Assembly: GCA_030148805.1 (NCBI GenBank)
Contig: JASBSS010000007.1
Location: 124,001-188,000 of the forward strand
Reading direction: 5' to 3'
Length of the DNA: 64,000 bases
Source: Thiogranum sp.
GTDB lineage: Bacteria > Pseudomonadota > Gammaproteobacteria > DSM-19610
Below the pieces are notes generated by a model. That model saw only the letters and a list, made by a program, of their open reading frames with translations. It did no database searches and was not told the DNA's origin. The position numbers and the translations under genes were made by a program. Below, one piece after another: positions 47,329 to 56,116 of this stretch (position 1 is the stretch's first letter; every line of letters starts with the position of its first letter).

Positions 47329-47398
47329 CTGAAGTGGCGCGCCACCTGCGCTGAGATGGCGCGCCACCTAGGTCGCGACCTCGAGGCAGTGGCGCCAC
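47329..47398. repeat. Two tandem 22-bp palindrome-centred repeats plus two more palindromes
   Basis: Two 22-bp units lie head to tail (47329-47350 and 47351-47372), each centred on TGGCGCGCCAC. They are followed by the palindromes GGTCGCGACC (47371-47380) and GTGGCGCCAC (47389-47398). The cluster fills the gap between the convergent cupin and multicopper-oxidase genes. It could be a bidirectional terminator, a set of protein-binding sites two helical turns apart, or a repeat-derived element. Confidence 0.65.
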
Positions 47399-47432
47399 AT
47401 TCTCTAGCGACGCCGCCACGATTGATCAGCGA

Positions 47433-48380
47433 TCAGCTTACGTTGATCCGGGTGCGTGCCGTTCCAATCACCGCTCCGGTAACCCAATGCAGATACTCCA
47501 CGGTGACTTCGTACACACCCGCGGTCGTAGGATAGAACATGATGTCATAGCGCTCCGCGGCAGTACTCTTCCACGAGGTCGCCGACACCGCTTTCGGCAA
47601 CGCCCGTCCGTCGGACGCTATCACCTCGCCGCTCAAGCCACCGAAATCGATGCGTTGCGGGGTGTAACCGGCGTTTATATAGCGCACCAATAATGCCTGT
47701 CCGGTGTTCATGTTCACCGCCACACGCGAATCGGTCAGGGCGGAACTGGCTCCGTCAACCCCGGAGATGATGAAATAATCCGGCTGCAGATCGTTCAGGC
47801 CGACGTCGGCGCCGCAGGTGCCGGCATCCCAGTTGAGCGTATGCCACGAGGAGTCGAACTCATCGCACGCCCAGATCGCTTCCACGTCATACAAGGGCGC
47901 ACCCGTGAAGGCGCGCTTGGAACCGTCCGGTGGATCGATGATCAACGCCCCGTACATTCCCATTTCCGCGTGCAGCACCGTGTTGGTGTGACAGTGATAA
48001 AAATACGTGCCTGCGTGGCTGGCTTTCCACTGATAGGTATAGGAGCCGTCGACATCGAACGACGTATGACCCACGCCGTCGTTCTCCGTGCTCGGCTCGA
48101 TACCGTGGTGATGAATGGTGTGCAACCACATCATACCGTTATTGGTGAAGTTGGTATGAACGATCTGCCCCTCTCGCACCCGCATTGGCGGCGACGGAAA
48201 CTGATTGCCCATCATGCCGCCCTGGGTGAAGCCCCACACTTCGATAGTACGGCCATCGTCCATGGTCACCGATCCGTTCATATAGACGCTGCGGTCAAAA
48301 GAGATATCCGGCGTGACCAGACCCGGCGTCGCCGGGGCGCCCGGATAAACATAGCAGGCGTTTCCCATTCCCATTCCCAT
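47433..48380 (-). CDS. Multicopper oxidase subunit with type 1 copper site, no signal peptide
   Basis: This is a 315-residue cupredoxin-fold protein. Copper motifs are WLHTIHHHG (His87, His90-92) and GTYFYHCHTNTVLHAEMGMYGALIID (His129, Cys130, His131, His137 and Met). The Cys supplies a type 1 centre placed in the first domain, as in some two-domain oxidases. The ATG at 48380 has GAGGAG 8 bases upstream; the protein begins MGMGMGNACYV and shows no signal peptide. The gene follows the Tat-signal partner by 14 nt. Export bound to that partner is likely. Confidence 0.82.
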   Translation of the reverse strand: MGMGMGNACYVYPGAPATPGLVTPDISFDRSVYMNGSVTMDDGRTIEVWGFTQGGMMGNQFPSPPMRVREGQIVHTNFTNNGMMWLHTIHHHGIEPSTENDGVGHTSFDVDGSYTYQWKASHAGTYFYHCHTNTVLHAEMGMYGALIIDPPDGSKRAFTGAPLYDVEAIWACDEFDSSWHTLNWDAGTCGADVGLNDLQPDYFIISGVDGASSALTDSRVAVNMNTGQALLVRYINAGYTPQRIDFGGLSGEVIASDGRALPKAVSATSWKSTAAERYDIMFYPTTAGVYEVTVEYLHWVTGAVIGTARTRINVS

Positions 48381-48394
48381 AGTCCCACTCCTCA

Positions 48395-49402
48395 TTACTT
48401 GAATTTGATCGACGTTTGCGCACCGAACTGATACGAGCCGCCACCGGCCGTCTGAGTCTGCTCGTTGTGAAGGTGCATCACGAAATTGCCCGTGCTCACC
48501 GGCGGCCACGCATCCGGCGGCGGATCGAAGGGATAGATGAGATCCACCGAGCCCTTGTTGTTGTCCAGCGACACCACGTCTTTCAGCCAGATATCCGCAA
48601 GCACGGAGCCGTTGCGCTTCAACAGCTCGACATGGTTGGCGTGAAAGTGCATGGAATGGGTGCATAACCCTGCATTCAGCACCCGCACCAGGGTTCGCTC
48701 GCCGACATAACCGGCCAGCGCCGTTCGCGGGTCGTAATAGGAGTTGATCGTCGGGTCGTCGTAACCCGGCGCGCCCGGCGGGCGGGCACTCAGACCGTTG
48801 ATGGTGAAATAGCGCGGCACATAACTGCTCAATGGCGGCGGCATGGCATTGATACGCACGGCCTCGTTCACCGCCGGATCACATTCGTTGTAGACCCAGA
48901 ACAACTGTTTCACAAAAGTCGGACTACCGGCGTACAGCGTGTCGCTGCTGCCGGACGGCATCACCGCCATGGCGCCGTGCAAACCCACAGCACGGTTATA
49001 GGGGGCGTTCAGCTTATCGTAGAACAGATAGGATCCGGCGGTGGCGGCCAGGAAACTCACGGTTTTACTGGTGCCCGCGCTAATCACCCCACTGTCGACA
49101 ACACCGTCAATGACGAAACTGTGATCGCTGCCCAACGTGTTGTTGATGGTGACCGTTACGGTGTCGCCTTCTTGCACAATAAAGGAGCTCGCCGGCACGT
49201 TCAGACCGGTGGCGGAATCACTATAGCCCTTGAAGTAAACGTTCACGCCATCGGGTTGGGTGATATAGCCGTCGGTGATAGTGTAGGTTCTGGCGACGGT
49301 CGCGGCGTGCGCCCGCGGGGTCCAGGTCAGTACAGCCGCGCCGGCCGTGAGAGCGCCAGTGATGCCAGCGGCGCTCGCCTGTAAAAAGGTCCTTCTCTTC
49401 AT
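48395..49402 (-). CDS. Multicopper oxidase partner with Tat signal, type 1 Cys missing
   Basis: This is a 335-residue protein with a clear twin-arginine signal (KRRTFLQASAAG, then a hydrophobic stretch and AHA cleavage site). Two cupredoxin-like domains follow. His-rich copper motifs are THSMHFHANHVELL and VMHLHNEQ, but the second lacks the Cys of the usual HCH. It can therefore contribute to a trinuclear cluster but has no type 1 copper of its own. AGAGAGG lies before the ATG at 49402. Together with the next gene it forms a two-gene oxidase. Substrate (metal ion or phenol) unknown. Confidence 0.82.
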   Translation of the reverse strand: MKRRTFLQASAAGITGALTAGAAVLTWTPRAHAATVARTYTITDGYITQPDGVNVYFKGYSDSATGLNVPASSFIVQEGDTVTVTINNTLGSDHSFVIDGVVDSGVISAGTSKTVSFLAATAGSYLFYDKLNAPYNRAVGLHGAMAVMPSGSSDTLYAGSPTFVKQLFWVYNECDPAVNEAVRINAMPPPLSSYVPRYFTINGLSARPPGAPGYDDPTINSYYDPRTALAGYVGERTLVRVLNAGLCTHSMHFHANHVELLKRNGSVLADIWLKDVVSLDNNKGSVDLIYPFDPPPDAWPPVSTGNFVMHLHNEQTQTAGGGSYQFGAQTSIKFK

Positions 49403-49552
49403 GGTTACCTCTCTAGTGTCATTCTTCGGTGGTAGAGATTTCCGGTCCGGCGGACGCTCCAGACGGAACACGGCGGGTTGCCGCGTCGCAGAGCCAACCG
49501 GACCTGATTAAAACTTCAATCGAAATAAAAGCGATATACGCAAAACCAGTGC

Positions 49553-49918
49553 TTAGACCAGCTGCACACGTTTTGGCGGGGGAAGGACCGGCTTTTGGGT
49601 GAAATCCGCGCAGAAGGTTATGCCAGTCGGTGCGTACGACACCGGACGGACGACAACCACTTGCCTGTGTCCCGACGGGACCGAGTAGAGGCCTAAATGC
49701 ACATTGCGACAAGCACATGCAGCGGCCATCGCGGGGTGGGATTGGCCGTATACGGACGCGCTCGGGCCGTGATGATCACAATCCTCTTCACCGCCGTGCT
49801 GCGCGGCAACCCCCTGCGTAGCAGGACAATCCGGAGGACAGGCGTTGTGACTTAGCGCCCACGCTGACTGACTCACAAGATGGCACATGGCGACACACAA
49901 CGCCATCAAGCGGCGCAT
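49553..49918 (-). CDS. Small secreted Cys/His-rich protein, possibly copper-binding
   Basis: This is a 121-residue protein starting MRRLMALCVAMCHLVSQSAWALS, a signal peptide. The mature part has CPPDCPATQG, HGGEEDCDHHG and ACACRNVHL, all suited to metal binding. I do not recognise a family. It precedes the multicopper-oxidase pair by 150 nt on the same strand and may hand copper to it or protect the periplasm. The ATG at 49918 was chosen to give the signal peptide; the ribosome-binding site is weak. Confidence 0.55.
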   Translation of the reverse strand: MRRLMALCVAMCHLVSQSAWALSHNACPPDCPATQGVAAQHGGEEDCDHHGPSASVYGQSHPAMAAACACRNVHLGLYSVPSGHRQVVVVRPVSYAPTGITFCADFTQKPVLPPPKRVQLV

Positions 49919-50012
49919 GCGCTTACGCGAGTTACGAATCGATATCCAGAACGACGACGGCGACCAGATGAACAGTGATGAAGTCATCCTAATAAAGCGG
50001 GTGGAGAAAATT

Positions 50013-50041
50013 TCCCTATCCCTATCCCTATCCCTATCCCT
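50013..50041. repeat. TCCCTA hexamer microsatellite
   Basis: About 4.8 copies of TCCCTA lie in tandem just upstream of the Cys/His protein gene. Hexamer runs can vary in length by slippage. In this position that could change promoter spacing, but no promoter was identified. Confidence 0.7.
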
Positions 50042-50183
50042 GGACCATTTAGCACTTGATGGGGAGTTTTCTCATCGATGGAGAAAGCTGTCAATATCTA
50101 GAAGTATATCCGAATACACTGAATTTAGGTTCAAGTCCTCATAGCTAAAACCGAAATCAATCGTCGTCGCGTAGCGAGGCAGC

Positions 50184-50202
50184 GCCGCTTTAACCAAGCG
50201 GC
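50184..50202. terminator. Hairpin downstream of the DUF305 gene
   Basis: GCCGCTT and AAGCGGC arms enclose a five-base loop, about 65 nt past the DUF305 stop (minus strand). There is no T-run, so termination is uncertain. Confidence 0.35.
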
Positions 50203-50266
50203 TCGAAAGCGACTTCCACGTCGGATGATCGCGCTTACCGCTTTGAATGAATCCCAGCGGCCATCG

Positions 50267-50773
50267 CTATCCGATCTCCCCATACCAGGCTTTCTGCCAA
50301 TTGATCATGTTGCCGATCTCCTCGGCTTGAGCCTGCATGATCTGGTGGGCCAGTTCACGTATTTCGTCGATTTGGGTTTCCATCGCGGCAACCGAAGCCA
50401 TTTCGATGGCGGAGGCATGATGGGGTATTTGATTCCGGATAAAGGCTTTATCAAACGGATCGGCTTTACCTAGTTCATTATTACTGACCATGCCATGCAT
50501 GCTGCGCTCGTGATCATGCGGCGTATCGGCGACCGCATCGGTGTCGAAATGCCTTGCCTTGATCTGGGAAAGCTTATTGATTTCTTCCGCTTGATCGTCA
50601 ATTATCTTCTCGCCGAAATTTCTGATTTCCGCATGCTCGCCTTTCCGGGTGGCAATCTGGGCCATGCCAATCGCCATCGCGTGGTGGGCGGCCATCATGT
50701 CAATAAATCTCTCGTCCGAGTATTCGCCATCTTCGATGAGCGCCGGCGGCGCGGTGCGATTCTTTCCGTTCAT
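50267..50773 (-). CDS. DUF305 four-helix (ferritin-like) protein, cytoplasmic form
   Basis: This is a 168-residue protein with two repeats of the DUF305 pattern. They are RFIDMMAAHHAMAIGMAQIATRKGEHAEIRNFGEKIIDDQAEEI and AFIRNQIPHHASAIEMASVAAMETQIDEIRELAHQIMQAQAEEI. Each has an HH pair and Met/Glu residues able to bind metal, often copper. There is no signal peptide. AAGGAG lies before the ATG at 50773. It sits near the multicopper-oxidase genes, which supports a metal-handling role. Confidence 0.85.
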   Translation of the reverse strand: MNGKNRTAPPALIEDGEYSDERFIDMMAAHHAMAIGMAQIATRKGEHAEIRNFGEKIIDDQAEEINKLSQIKARHFDTDAVADTPHDHERSMHGMVSNNELGKADPFDKAFIRNQIPHHASAIEMASVAAMETQIDEIRELAHQIMQAQAEEIGNMINWQKAWYGEIG

Positions 50774-51227
50774 GAACGACTCCTTGGCTATTAACTGACC
50801 CCTCTGCACCCACTCCTATCGCCCTAGGGATTACGGGTAACCGCCGAAACTTTGCGCGGGATGGTTGGGTCGTTGAAATCATTCGCCCTGCGGTGGATTT
50901 GGACAAGTGATCACTGGCCCGTGCCCACGTAGGTGCAGGCCTATATTGCCCTATATTAGGTCAACCCGCGCACTGACGGTGCTGAAGACAAAAACCTCTT
51001 TCTGATCCACGCAGTACACCTAGCTTTTCCGCCATGCCCGTCGTGGCTTGTTGCACGCTAGCAACACCTGTTTACCGCACTTAAAGCTTTTTCTCAAACA
51101 GTCGATGTACGCGCTAAGGTACCCGGGGATTTATCGGGGTACGGGCCGGACACTCCTGGTGAAGCCATTAGGCTCAGGCCCGGGATATACATGGAAGGAT
51201 CAGCAATAGTTTCTAAGGAACTCCGAC
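50774..51227. other. Gap before the aer-like gene
   Basis: No gene is seen. A short CCTATATT direct repeat lies at about 50940-50957, and a sigma-28-like promoter for the aer-like gene (listed separately) occupies 51082-51108. Confidence 0.5.
51082..51108 (+). promoter_or_regulatory. Sigma-28 (FliA) promoter of the aer-like gene
   Basis: TAAAGCTT, 11 bases, then GTCGATGT closely follows the flagellar consensus TAAAGTTT-N11-GCCGATAA. It lies about 120 bases upstream of the start codon. Aerotaxis receptors are usually in the FliA regulon. Confidence 0.65.
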
Positions 51228-52796
51228 ATGAAGATAAACTCCCCTGTCAATAATCACGAAATTGATTACCCCAAGGATTACAACATCCTCTCGACCACGA
51301 ATCTCAAGGGCGCGCTCACCTATTGCAATGATGATTTCATCAAGGTGAGCGGCTTCAGCACCGAGGAACTGATCGGACGCAACCACAACATCGTCCGCCA
51401 TCCGGACATGCCGCCGGCGGCTTTCGCGGATCTCTGGGCTCACCTCAAAGGCGACAGACCCTGGATGGGTATTGTCAAGAACCGCTGCAAGGACGGGAGC
51501 TTCTACTGGGTGGACGCCTATGTCACCCCCATCAAGGAAAATGGCCAGACCAGCGAATTCCAGTCGGTGCGCACCAAACCGGAAAGGGACGTGGTGCTGC
51601 GCGCGCAAGCCATTTACCGCCAGCTGATGCAGGGTCGCCCGCCGCTGGCGCTGCGGCTGCCGGCGATCAGCCTGCGCCGCCAATTGATCGGCGGGTTCGC
51701 ACTGGCAGTCGCGCCGCCACTGGTGGCACTCAGCGGCGGCGGCCTGAGCGGCCTCGCCAGCGCAGCGATCGCGCTGAGCCTGGGAGCCTCGGCACTGCTA
51801 CTCTACCGGATATCACGACGGATAGACGCCGGTGCTCGCAGAGCGCGCGAGATTACCGACAACCGCCTGATGCAGCTGATCTACACCGACTCCAGCGACG
51901 AAATCGGGCTGATGAACCTGGCGCTGAAGATGCAGGCCTCGGAACTGCGCGCAGTCATCGGCCGGGTCAACGACTCGAGTCTGGGGCTCAAAGGCTCCGC
52001 CGAGACCCTGGCCAGCAGTCTGGAGCAGACCAACGTGCGCCTGCACCAACAGCAGTCCCAGACCGATCAGGTCGCCACGGCGATGCACGAAATGGCAGCC
52101 ACGGTTCAGGACGTGGCGCGTAACGCCGCCAGCGCCGCCGACGCCACCGTCGAGGCACGGCAATCGGCCGACCAGGGCGGATCGGTGGTCGGTGAAACCA
52201 TTCGCTCGATCCGCGAGGTCGCCGCCGGCGTGGTAAAGGCCTCGGAGGTGATCAACCAACTCAACAGCCACGCCGCCGCCATCGGCAGCGTCGTGGATGT
52301 CATCCGCGGCATCGCCGAGCAGACCAATCTGTTGGCCTTGAACGCCGCCATCGAAGCCGCGCGCGCCGGGGAGCAAGGCCGCGGATTTGCGGTCGTGGCC
52401 GACGAGGTGCGCACCCTGGCCCAACGCACCGCCCAGTCGACCCAGGAAATCCAGGACATGGTGCTGCGTCTGCAGTCCGGTGCCAGCGAAGCGGTCAAGG
52501 CCATGCAGCAGAGCAACGAAAAATCCGAGCTCAGCGTGGAGCGTGCCACCGCCGCGGGGAAAGCCCTGGGAGACATCACCCGGGCAATCGGACGGATCAA
52601 CGACATGAACTCGCAGATTGCGGCTGCCGCCGAAGAACAAAGCAGCGTCGCCGAAGAGATCAATCGTAACGTCGCCACCATCAATGAGCTGGGGCAACAC
52701 ACCGCCGAGGAAGCCTACCGTAACGGCGAGATCAGCCAGGAGTTGATCAACGAAGCGCGGCGACAACAACAGTTGGTGGCGCAGTTTCAGCGCTGA
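51228..52796 (+). CDS. Aer-like PAS chemoreceptor
   Basis: This is a 522-residue receptor. The N-terminal PAS domain ([43 protein letters not shown]) has the signature of Aer, whose FAD senses redox and oxygen. A hydrophobic stretch follows (residues 155-195, [16 protein letters not shown] and [17 protein letters not shown]) that anchors the protein in the membrane. A HAMP-like stretch and the MCP signalling domain ([34 protein letters not shown]) complete it. It has no CheR tether. It is monocistronic, with a sigma-28 promoter and a strong hairpin after the stop. Confidence 0.9.
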   Translation: MKINSPVNNHEIDYPKDYNILSTTNLKGALTYCNDDFIKVSGFSTEELIGRNHNIVRHPDMPPAAFADLWAHLKGDRPWMGIVKNRCKDGSFYWVDAYVTPIKENGQTSEFQSVRTKPERDVVLRAQAIYRQLMQGRPPLALRLPAISLRRQLIGGFALAVAPPLVALSGGGLSGLASAAIALSLGASALLLYRISRRIDAGARRAREITDNRLMQLIYTDSSDEIGLMNLALKMQASELRAVIGRVNDSSLGLKGSAETLASSLEQTNVRLHQQQSQTDQVATAMHEMAATVQDVARNAASAADATVEARQSADQGGSVVGETIRSIREVAAGVVKASEVINQLNSHAAAIGSVVDVIRGIAEQTNLLALNAAIEAARAGEQGRGFAVVADEVRTLAQRTAQSTQEIQDMVLRLQSGASEAVKAMQQSNEKSELSVERATAAGKALGDITRAIGRINDMNSQIAAAAEEQSSVAEEINRNVATINELGQHTAEEAYRNGEISQELINEARRQQQLVAQFQR

Positions 52797-52798
52797 TC

Positions 52799-52833
52799 GG
52801 CGTCGGCTTTGTTTAGTGCCCGAAGCCGACGCC
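52799..52833 (+). terminator. Terminator of the aer-like gene
   Basis: GGCGTCGGCTT and AAGCCGACGCC make an 11-bp perfect stem with a 13-base loop, starting 2 nt after the stop codon. No long T-run follows. Confidence 0.65.
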
Positions 52834-52922
52834 CAGGCACCCGACACCGCAAGCGCCCGCCCCGCGGCGCAGGGTCGCGCCAGGCTGATGGCCCGTCGGA
52901 CGCCGCCGCCGGCGCACAGGGA

Positions 52923-52957
52923 AGGCCGGCGAACAGATGAGTGGCGCCTGCCGGCCT
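52923..52957 (-). terminator. Inverted repeat after the porin gene
   Basis: AGGCCGGC and GCCGGCCT arms, 19 bases apart, lie about 40 nt beyond the porin stop on the minus strand. Likely a transcript end or stabiliser; no T-run. Confidence 0.4.
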
Positions 52958-52995
52958 CGCCTTGGCCTTCCCCAGGCGATAGGGGCGGTGGCATT

Positions 52996-54141
52996 CTATA
53001 TCTGCAACTGAACTCCCACCGAGAAGAAATTGCCGTCCTGGGCGCCATCGGGGTCGACGTTGCCAAACACCGCGGACAGACGCGCGTTATGACCATCGAT
53101 GATGTAATTCAGACCCGCCTCCCACTTGTCGGTCTCAGCGCCGTTGTCCGGGTCGAGTTTTGAGATTTGCACGTAAGGCTGGAATTTCCCGGGACCGACC
53201 GGCGTGGGAAACAGATAGCCCCCTTGAACGAAGTAGCTGGTCCCCGCCACCAGGCTACCGGTAACCAGGGCGTCATCGGCGTCGAAATCATAGTACGCCC
53301 CCTCGACGGACACGACGCCGGCCTCGCCAAGGTTCTTCTCCATCAGCCCGTCGACATTCCAGCCGAAGAAGTCCGCCGGATTGGCGGCGGTCCCCACCGC
53401 GTCCTTCTGCGATTGGATCACCAATCCCAACGACAGGATATCCTTGGCGCCGTAGTAGGTGCTGCTATTGTAATACCCCGGTTCGGCATCCCAGAAGTTC
53501 AGCGTGAACCTGCCCGCGTACAACAGATTGTCGTCCTTGTTCGCGCCGGTATCGCAGGTGTTTCCGTCGGCACAACCCTGGAATGCGCCGACCTGGTATT
53601 TCAACTGGGTTGCTCCAACCGAGGTGTCACCCCATACGGCAATGCCGTCATCGCGCCCCACCCACAGCGTGGGGTAGGCCTGAACCAGCGGAAAATTCCA
53701 ACTCAACAGATAATAGGGTCCGTCGAGATTGAGACGATCAGTGGGCGGAAGAAAGCGACCGGCCCATAGATTGAATGTCGGCGTGAACTCGAACTGCGCA
53801 ATCACATCGAGCGTCCGAATATCCTCATCGCCTGCCCCATTGTCCTGACGCTCGGTATTGAAGGTGAACTTTATGTTCTTGTGGATCTGACCGTTGACGT
53901 ACAGCCGCATGCTGTTCAACTGAAAGTCCTTGGAATAGTCCGCGCCGCTGGGCGCGGCGTCCTCAACGGCATTGATACTGGTGCGCAGGCCGGTACCGAC
54001 ACTGATCCACTTGTTATCGTCGATCTTCAGGGTGCCTCCCGCTTGCAGGGGAGGCGCTGCCAGCATCAGGCCGCTGAAGGCGCAGACCATGACGGACGAG
54101 GTGATCGGTTTTTTCGTGGGTACTAAGGAATTGATAGGCAT
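52996..54141 (-). CDS. Porin O/P-type outer-membrane channel (FmdC-like, amide porin)
   Basis: This is a 381-residue protein with a signal peptide (VMVCAFSGLMLAAPPLQA). A porin-type barrel follows, with alternating strands (DIRTLDVIAQFEFTPTFNLWAGRFLPP, YVQISKLDPDN) and a C-terminal strand ending VGVQLQI. It resembles porins of the phosphate-selective O/P group that accompany short-chain amide uptake (FmdC of methylotrophs). It is divergent from the sigma-54 activator and next to the amidase and transporter genes. That supports amide or urea entry across the outer membrane. Confidence 0.8.
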   Translation of the reverse strand: MPINSLVPTKKPITSSVMVCAFSGLMLAAPPLQAGGTLKIDDNKWISVGTGLRTSINAVEDAAPSGADYSKDFQLNSMRLYVNGQIHKNIKFTFNTERQDNGAGDEDIRTLDVIAQFEFTPTFNLWAGRFLPPTDRLNLDGPYYLLSWNFPLVQAYPTLWVGRDDGIAVWGDTSVGATQLKYQVGAFQGCADGNTCDTGANKDDNLLYAGRFTLNFWDAEPGYYNSSTYYGAKDILSLGLVIQSQKDAVGTAANPADFFGWNVDGLMEKNLGEAGVVSVEGAYYDFDADDALVTGSLVAGTSYFVQGGYLFPTPVGPGKFQPYVQISKLDPDNGAETDKWEAGLNYIIDGHNARLSAVFGNVDPDGAQDGNFFSVGVQLQI

Positions 54142-54473
54142 TTACGTTCTCCATGCGGGCTCCGGGAAGGCGGCGATATCCCCGCGGCGAAGCGGGTCCT
54201 GTCGTGTATCGCCGCCAGTTGTTTTCGCGATCAGCCTATGAAACGGTCCCTTGCGACGAAATACGTTAGATGCCGTATCCTCCTCCAGGCCGACAGGGCG
54301 GATGTACCAAGTTGGTTCGCGGGAACGGGGGTTGCTCAAGCCACGCACGTGCTTGGTGCGCCGCGTCCGCCGGCCACCCGCTAAACGCCTGTTTTCCGGT
54401 CGCCGACCCTGTAACCGTCGTGGCATATTTGTTGCTGAACTAGCGCCATGTCCGTCCCGACTCCGTTCCGCCA
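54142..54473. other. Gap between porin and activator genes
   Basis: About 330 bp that should hold both promoters. I looked for GG-N10-GC sigma-54 elements on the minus strand and found none convincing, and no copy of the TGACAAT element seen near the transporter operon. No gene is evident. Confidence 0.4.
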
Positions 54474-56099
54474 GTGCGATCACCCAACAACGCTGTGATT
54501 CGAAGCAACGACAACCGGCAGGCACACGGCGCCATTCTCATCGAAGTCGCCAAGCTCATGGCCAAGCAGATGTCCTCGGGCCAGAAGATCATCAACGTAT
54601 TGCATCTGCTTTCCACCTGGGGGAGCCTGTATTACTCACGGATCCTGCTGCCCAACTATCAGACCCGCGAGCTGGAAGTGGCCTATCATCACGACCTACC
54701 TCCGGAGAAGGTGTCCCTGGGCACCTACACGGTGCCATTCGATCAGGGCCTGACCGGTTATGTGTGGAGCAGCGGCCAGGTTGCGATGGTGGCGGACGTC
54801 CTCAGCGAACCGGTCTTTCTCACCCGCATCGCCGAGCCCATCGAGGGCAGCAAACATCTCATCGGCTATATCTCGGTGCCCATCATCTTCGACGGCAAAC
54901 CCATCGGCGTGCTGTCCACCCAGCGACGCGCCAATCCACGCCGCCGTTACGCCGACGACGTCGACCTGCTACGGGTGATCTCCTCGATGATCGGACCGGT
55001 GCTGCAGCAACTGCGCCGACGCGCCGAGAACATCAGTTTTCTACCGGACCGGCTCGATCGGGACAGCGGCCGATTTGTGGCGTTGTGCGAAGCCAACGGC
55101 ATCATCGGCTCCAGCAAGGCGCTGCTGTCAGCCGTCAAGGAAATCGACCAGGTCAAGGACAGCGACGCGCCCATCCTGCTGTTGGGCGAGTCAGGAACGG
55201 GCAAGGAGATGTTCGCCGGCATGGCCCACCGCCAAAGCCGGCGCCGCGACAAACCGTTTGTGTGCATCAACTGCGCCGCCATCCCCGAAGCGCTGCTGGA
55301 ATCGGAGCTGTTCGGGCACGAAAAAGGCAGCTTCACCGGCGCCCACCGGCGCAAACAGGGAAAAATCGAGCAGGCGGACGGCGGCACGCTGTTTCTCGAT
55401 GAAATCGGCGACATGCCGCTGGACCTGCAAGCGAAGCTGTTGCGGGTATTGCAAAACAAGAATATCCAGCCGATCGGGAGCGACCGGGTCCGGCATGTCG
55501 ACTTCCGTCTGATCACCGCCACCCATGTCAATCTGAACGAAGCCGTCCAGGATGGCCGCTTCCGTCTTGACCTGTATTACCGCTTGAACGTGATCCCCAT
55601 CGCACTGCCTGCCCTGCATCAGCGCCAGGAGGACATCCCCCGTCTGACACAGCATTTTCTCAATCACTACAGCCAGGTCTATGACCGCAGCGTCTACTTT
55701 ACCCACGACGTGCTGGAGCGACTGCAGCGCTCCCACTGGCCGGGCAATGTCCGTCAACTGCAGAACGTGGTCGAGCGGGCTGTGCTAAAGGCCGACGGCC
55801 AATGCGTGAGCGTCGAGGAAATCGAGGCCGTTCTGGGCGCCGAAGCGCTCACCACCATCGAAGACCGGAGCCACTCAAGACAAAGCCAGGAAGAACGTTT
55901 CGCGGAAGGCCCCGGCGCGCAACCCGGCGCGGTCGCGACCCGTCACTACCGACGGGTATGTGAAGCCGACCTGAGTGCCATTCATCATGCCTTGAATCGC
56001 ACCTCGGGCAATCAGACCCGGGCGGCCAAACTGCTGGGCCTGACCGCACGCCAGCTTCGCTACCGGCTCAAGAAGCTGGAAAACCCCCACCACGACTGA
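54474..56099 (+). CDS. GAF-AAA+ sigma-54-dependent activator of the amide genes
   Basis: This is a 541-residue enhancer-binding protein. The GAF domain (residues about 20-180) senses a signal. The AAA+ domain has Walker A GESGTGKEMFAG, the sigma-54-contacting loop GHEKGSFTGAHRR (GSFTGA for GAFTGA) and Walker B GGTLFLDEIGDMPL. A C-terminal Fis-type helix-turn-helix (IHHALNRTSGNQTRAAKLLGLTARQLRYRLKKL) binds DNA. The frame starts at GTG 54474, but no good ribosome-binding site is seen, so the true start may be up to 20 codons further in. It is convergent with amiE and likely activates the two sigma-54 promoters at 62.2-62.7 kb. Confidence 0.87.
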   Translation: MRSPNNAVIRSNDNRQAHGAILIEVAKLMAKQMSSGQKIINVLHLLSTWGSLYYSRILLPNYQTRELEVAYHHDLPPEKVSLGTYTVPFDQGLTGYVWSSGQVAMVADVLSEPVFLTRIAEPIEGSKHLIGYISVPIIFDGKPIGVLSTQRRANPRRRYADDVDLLRVISSMIGPVLQQLRRRAENISFLPDRLDRDSGRFVALCEANGIIGSSKALLSAVKEIDQVKDSDAPILLLGESGTGKEMFAGMAHRQSRRRDKPFVCINCAAIPEALLESELFGHEKGSFTGAHRRKQGKIEQADGGTLFLDEIGDMPLDLQAKLLRVLQNKNIQPIGSDRVRHVDFRLITATHVNLNEAVQDGRFRLDLYYRLNVIPIALPALHQRQEDIPRLTQHFLNHYSQVYDRSVYFTHDVLERLQRSHWPGNVRQLQNVVERAVLKADGQCVSVEEIEAVLGAEALTTIEDRSHSRQSQEERFAEGPGAQPGAVATRHYRRVCEADLSAIHHALNRTSGNQTRAAKLLGLTARQLRYRLKKLENPHHD

Positions 56100-56116
56100 C
56101 TGCCCGCGCAGGCCTT

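Noticed and set aside
50049-50148. Possible tRNA-like structure (TTAGC start, GGTTCAAGTCC T-loop-like stretch, TAGCTAA end)
   Set aside because: The span is about 100 nt, the T-stem has a mismatch, only five acceptor bases pair and no anticodon arm can be folded.
54251-55402. 383-codon plus-strand frame overlapping the start of the sigma-54 activator
   Set aside because: It is out of frame with the well-conserved GAF-AAA+ protein and gives Arg/Pro/Gln-rich sequence without domains.
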